Made by a program: the position numbers and the translations under genes. A DNA stretch of 64,000 nt from Parabacteroides chongii (GTDB lineage: Bacteria; Bacteroidota; Bacteroidia; Bacteroidales; Tannerellaceae): NCBI RefSeq assembly GCF_029581355.1, contig NZ_CP120849.1:3938501-4002500 (forward strand). Direction: 5' to 3'. Positions 60,815-64,000 of the stretch are shown here, piece after piece; position 1 is the first letter of the stretch, and every line of letters begins with the position of its first letter. The notes beneath the pieces are model-generated. The model worked only from the letters and a program-made list of their open reading frames with translations, did no database searches and was not told where the DNA came from.

Positions 60815-61813
60815 ATGGATAAACTGAAAATTATTGGCGAACCGCAGCCTGACATGCCTTGGGAAGACCGCCCGGCCGATTGTAAGGATGTGATCTGGAG
60901 ATATTCGAATAACCCGGTGATACCGCGTGATATCATCCCGACATCCAACAGTGTATTCAACAGTGCAGTCGTTCCTTTCAAGGGAGGCTATGCTGGTGTA
61001 TTCCGTTGTGACGACACGAACCGCCGTATGCGTTTGCATGTAGGTTTCAGTGCCGATGCTATCCATTGGAATATTTCTGAAACAAAGCTGGAGTTCGAAT
61101 GTGATGACGAAGAGATCGGAAAGTTTGTTTACGCTTATGATCCGCGCGTCTGCTTCATCGAAGACCGTTATTACATCACCTGGTGCAACGGCTATCACGG
61201 CCCGACAATCGGTGTAGCTTATACGTTCGATTTCGAAACATTCCACCAGCTGGAAAATGCGTATCTGCCTTTTAACCGTAACGGTGTGATGTTCCCGCGT
61301 AAGATCAACGGTAATTTTGCCATGCTGAGTCGTCCGAGTGATAACGGGCATACACCGTTCGGCGATATCTTCTACAGCGAATCTCCCGATATGTGTTTCT
61401 GGGGAAAACATCGTCATGTGATGGCTCCGGCTCCGTTCGAAGTGAGTGCATGGCAATGCCTGAAGGTGGGTGCAGGTCCTATTCCTATCGAGACATCGGA
61501 AGGATGGTTGCTGATCTATCATGGCGTGTTACAGTCTTGTAACGGCTATGTATATAGCTTTGGTGCTGCCTTGTTGGATTTGGATCAGCCCTGGAAGATT
61601 AAATATCGCACAGGTCCTTATCTGCTTTCTCCGCAGAAAGAGTATGAATGTATGGGAGATGTTCCTAACGTTACTTTCCCATGTGCCGCCTTGCATGATC
61701 CCGAATCGGATCGTATCGCTATTTATTATGGTTGTGCTGATACGGTGACAGGTCTTGCTTTTGGCTATATCAGCGAGATCATTGAATTTACAAAGAAGAA
61801 TTCTATTGTATAA
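60815..61813 (+). CDS. GH130 family beta-mannoside phosphorylase
   Basis: A 332-residue, five-blade propeller enzyme without signal peptide, hence cytosolic. [40 protein letters not shown] with the catalytic Asp region, [20 protein letters not shown], and WLLIYHGV are GH130 signatures. Family members phosphorolyse beta-1,4-mannosyl bonds (mannosyl-glucose, mannooligosaccharides or mannosyl-GlcNAc), giving mannose 1-phosphate. With SSS transport this fits uptake of a beta-mannosyl disaccharide, possibly the Man-GlcNAc core left by the alpha-mannosidases encoded 40 kb upstream. Subfamily not certain. Confidence 0.9.
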   Translation: MDKLKIIGEPQPDMPWEDRPADCKDVIWRYSNNPVIPRDIIPTSNSVFNSAVVPFKGGYAGVFRCDDTNRRMRLHVGFSADAIHWNISETKLEFECDDEEIGKFVYAYDPRVCFIEDRYYITWCNGYHGPTIGVAYTFDFETFHQLENAYLPFNRNGVMFPRKINGNFAMLSRPSDNGHTPFGDIFYSESPDMCFWGKHRHVMAPAPFEVSAWQCLKVGAGPIPIETSEGWLLIYHGVLQSCNGYVYSFGAALLDLDQPWKIKYRTGPYLLSPQKEYECMGDVPNVTFPCAALHDPESDRIAIYYGCADTVTGLAFGYISEIIEFTKKNSIV

Positions 61814-61900
61814 AATTCGCGCTGTACTTCAACGTTTGAACGATTTTCAGCGTCATCTTTCGAAATACAGAGATTATACGTTGATATTCAATGACTGATA

Positions 61901-61975
61901 GGTGATGCCGGAGTTTTGTCCGGCGTCACCTGTTTGTTGATGGAGGGTGACGCTGTTTTTAGATGCGGCGTCACC
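61901..61975. repeat. Two tandem hairpins sharing GGCGTCACCTG, in a 418-bp gene-free stretch
   Basis: Hairpin 1: GGTGATGCCGGA / TCCGGCGTCACC (61901-61930). Hairpin 2: GGTGACGC / GCGTCACC (61946-61975). They look like a small REP-type element; the first could also end the GH130 transcript. I see nothing else recognisable in 61814-62231. Confidence 0.65.
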
Positions 61976-62231
61976 TGCTTATGCCAAGATTATCAATAGG
62001 TAAACAAGCAAAATCACTGAGGTGATTCCGATTGAGTAAAAACATAGATAAGTAGGCAGAGCTTGAAAATAAGTACTTACCCATTGATAAAGCGATGCCT
62101 ATCCATTTACAAAAAGTCGCCGGGAGATTTAGGGAAATACTTACGTTTTTTCAGATGAAAACGTGGATGCTTTACAAACGAAACTTTGGTAAAATGAAAA
62201 ACCTCAGAAAATAAATTCCTGAGGTTCTCTG

Positions 62232-62314
62232 TGGGCAGTGATGGATTCGAACCACCGAAGTCGAAAGACAGCTGAGTTACAGTCAGCCCCATTTGGCCAC
62301 TCTGGTAACTGCCC
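62232..62314 (-). tRNA. tRNA-Tyr (GTA)
   Basis: On the minus strand: acceptor GGGCAGT / ACTGCCC, anticodon loop CTGTAAC with GTA, a long variable arm, T-loop GGTTCGAATCC and discriminator A. The 83-base length fits a class II tRNA-Tyr. Confidence 0.95.
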
Positions 62315-62316
62315 TA

Positions 62317-62411
62317 AAAGTTGACAGTTGATAATTGACAGTTGACAGATTTAAAACTGGAAAGCGACATTAACTGTCAACTGTCAACTGTCAACTTTCC
62401 ACTGTCAACTT
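62317..62411. repeat. TTGACA/TGTCAA inverted-repeat element between two tRNA genes
   Basis: Left units AAAGTTGACAGTTG and TTGACAGTTGACAG; right units CTGTCAACTGTCAACTG and ACTGTCAACTTT. It fills the whole 102-base gap between tRNA-Tyr and tRNA-Thr. Confidence 0.85.
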
Positions 62412-62416
62412 TTTTG

Positions 62417-62490
62417 AGCCTCTTGTCGGATTCGAACCAACGACCCCGAGATTACAAATCACGTGCTCTGGCCAACTGAGCTAAAGAGGC
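62417..62490 (-). tRNA. tRNA-Thr (TGT)
   Basis: On the minus strand: acceptor GCCTCTT / AAGAGGC, D-arm AGCTCAGTTGGCCAGAGC, anticodon loop ATTTGTAAT with TGT, T-loop GGTTCGAATCC. 74 bases including the discriminator. Confidence 0.95.
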
Positions 62491-62515
62491 ATTCAGTATT
62501 TCTGTTTTGCGAGTG

Positions 62516-62545
62516 CAAAGGTAGTGATAATTTTCGATCTCGCAA
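62516..62545 (-). promoter_or_regulatory. Promoter of the tRNA-Thr/tRNA-Tyr pair
   Basis: On the minus strand: TTG (62545-62543), a 19-base spacer and TACCTTTG (62523-62516), 26 bases before tRNA-Thr. It suggests both tRNAs come from one transcript that includes the repeat between them. Confidence 0.65.
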
Positions 62546-62719
62546 GAACTGTGCGAACTTTTTTGCATACTTTTTTTCATGTCCTATTTCTGATGTAGTC
62601 TATCTTCCTGATTAATAATAAGAAAACAAACTACATTTTTTTAGAAAAATAGCAGATGTGAAAATTATTTCTTATTTTGTCAACTCATATCAATGTCACT
62701 TAATCTAAAATCTATTATC

Positions 62720-64000
62720 ATGAGCATTAACAGAAGGCAATTTCTAAGAAAATCATTGGCCGGAAGCGCAGCTATCGTTGTAGGCAAGGACCTGAGTGCT
62801 GCTTCCGCACCGGCTGTATCAACCTCTTTCTCTCCCGTGGAGGATTTATCACCTCCGGCAAAAGGAAAATCTGTTTTAGGATTACGTTGCAAACCCTTGA
62901 GCACCGTCCGTGTCGGTGTCGTCGGTCTGGGCAGGGGAGCCGGAGCCGTAAAACGCATGGCACAGATTGAAGGAGCGGAGATCGTTGCTATCTGCGATCT
63001 GAACCCGGAACGGATAGCCAATAGCCAGAAAACCCTTAAAAACAGTAACCGGAAAGAAGCTGTCGCTTACACGGGCGAAGAAGACTGGAAAAAGATGTGC
63101 GAACGCGATGACATCGACCTGATCTATAACGCCACTCCCTGGGAACTGCACGTGCCTATCGCCCTTTACGCTATGGATCATGGAAAACACGTCGCTATCG
63201 AAGTCCCTGCCGCACTGACGGTAAAAGACTGTTGGGCATTGGTCGATAAGGCGGAAGAAACCCAGCTTCATTGTATGATGCTGGAAAATTGTTGTTACGA
63301 CTTCTTTGAACTAGCTACCTTGAATATGGCGCGACAGGGATTGTTGGGAGAAATTATTCACACCGAAGGCGCTTATATCCATGATCTGAGAGGATCGAAG
63401 TTTAAAGGTTATTATAAACACTGGCGTCTGGAATACAGTAAATACCATACAGGAAATCCGTATCCGACACACGGTTTGGGGCCGGTGGCCCAGATACTGG
63501 GTATTAATCAGGGAGACCGGATGGATTATCTTTCGTCTGTCTCCACCAACCAGTTCGGGCTGGCACTTTGGGCAAAAGAAAACCTGACAGATGATGAACG
63601 TATAACCCTTTCGGAACGTTATGCGCTGGGCGATATGAATACAACTATCATCCATACCGTCAATGGCAAATCCATCATGATCCAGCATGACACGACCTCC
63701 CCGCGTCCCTATTCCCGCATCCATCTGGTACAGGGAACCAAAGGCATGGCTGTCAAGTATCCGGAGAGAAAAGTAGCTATCCAGCCTGATACGCATTCGT
63801 TCCTGAAAGAGGGACCGCAGAAAGATGTGATGGCTGAATATGAACATCCGTTAAGCAAATATATCGGCGAACGGGCGAAAAAAGTCGGCGGTCATGGCGG
63901 CATGGATTTTATCATGGACTGGCGTCTGATCTACTGCCTGCGTAACGGTTATCCGCTCGACCAGAGCGTGTATGACGCAGCTGCCTGGTCATCTATCGTC
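62720..64000 (+). CDS. GH109-type NAD-dependent glycosidase with Tat signal (3' truncated)
   Basis: Open from ATG 62720 to the window end (427 codons seen). MSINRRQFLRKSLAGSAAIV is a twin-arginine signal. The Rossmann start VRVGVVGLGRGAGAVKRMA binds NAD. ATPWELHVPIALYAMDHGKH, MLENCCYDFFELATLNM, YPTHGLGPVAQILGINQGD and VGGHGGMDFIMDWRL are GH109 signatures. GH109 enzymes cleave alpha-N-acetylgalactosamine or related sugars by an NAD-assisted 3-keto mechanism. The exported protein should act in the periplasm, possibly on mucin O-glycans. The residues AAAWSSIV at the edge match the usual near-C-terminal part, so little is missing. Confidence 0.92.
   Translation, partial: MSINRRQFLRKSLAGSAAIVVGKDLSAASAPAVSTSFSPVEDLSPPAKGKSVLGLRCKPLSTVRVGVVGLGRGAGAVKRMAQIEGAEIVAICDLNPERIANSQKTLKNSNRKEAVAYTGEEDWKKMCERDDIDLIYNATPWELHVPIALYAMDHGKHVAIEVPAALTVKDCWALVDKAEETQLHCMMLENCCYDFFELATLNMARQGLLGEIIHTEGAYIHDLRGSKFKGYYKHWRLEYSKYHTGNPYPTHGLGPVAQILGINQGDRMDYLSSVSTNQFGLALWAKENLTDDERITLSERYALGDMNTTIIHTVNGKSIMIQHDTTSPRPYSRIHLVQGTKGMAVKYPERKVAIQPDTHSFLKEGPQKDVMAEYEHPLSKYIGERAKKVGGHGGMDFIMDWRLIYCLRNGYPLDQSVYDAAAWSSIV

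Noticed and set aside
62107..62292. 61-codon open frame overlapping tRNA-Tyr
   Set aside because: It reads through a tRNA gene and has no domain or ribosome site.

Overview
The window looks like a chromosomal segment of a gut Bacteroidales species, most likely Parabacteroides or a close relative (Tannerellaceae). Evidence: Bacteroidetes-type promoters (-33 TTG/TTTG, -7 TAnnTTTG), many lipoproteins, abundant GH92 alpha-mannosidases, an UpxY-type antiterminator, COG4299 acyltransferases, and a T9SS type A-like C-terminal signal on the first gene. The genus is an inference from gene content; no rRNA is present.

Layout. 1-9.6 kb: the 3' end of a secreted T9SS-type protein, then pbpC (minus strand) divergent from a giant alpha-2-macroglobulin lipoprotein, a known functional pair. 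9.7-25.2 kb: an alpha-mannoside (N-glycan type) utilisation cluster without SusC/SusD. It holds GH125, a phosphomannose-isomerase fusion, a ROK kinase, GH92, an MFS sugar porter and GH38, then two more GH92 genes after a terminator. Together they could take alpha-mannosides to fructose 6-phosphate. 25.3-28.9 kb: a PAS/GAF sensor kinase and a Tat-exported Gfo/Idh/MocA protein. 29.0-31.3 kb: an orphan UpxY, a urea transporter whose natural start is out of frame across a run of 11 T, and a CpsB/YwqE-type phosphatase. 31.3-36.4 kb: cobQ, two COG4299 membrane proteins and L-serine dehydratase. 36.5-43.5 kb: a TetR-TolC-HlyD-ATPase-ATPase-permease-permease efflux operon of the E. coli CecR/YbhGFSR type.

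43.6-61.8 kb is the most unusual part: an IclR-led cluster. It encodes a propeller/di-haem cytochrome, a chorismatase-like protein, a cupin lipoprotein, a huge NPCBM/HzsA-like di-haem/FGE-like fusion, the haem-attachment protein CcsBA, a VOC protein, split DhaK and DhaL, an LsrF-like aldolase, a propeller lipoprotein, an SSS symporter and a GH130 phosphorylase. It reads as periplasmic c-type haem redox chemistry joined to a cytosolic kinase/aldolase route for an unidentified ketose-like compound. The window closes with tRNA-Tyr and tRNA-Thr (minus strand) and the 5' part of a GH109 gene.

Several repeat families sit inside or between genes: a 28-bp palindrome in frame in both pbpC and its macroglobulin partner; a TTGACA/TGTCAA inverted-repeat family at four places, including inside a permease gene and in front of the symporter gene; and a strict 22-bp-period array of TTGCCA-N6-TGGCA palindromes between the two ABC ATPase genes.
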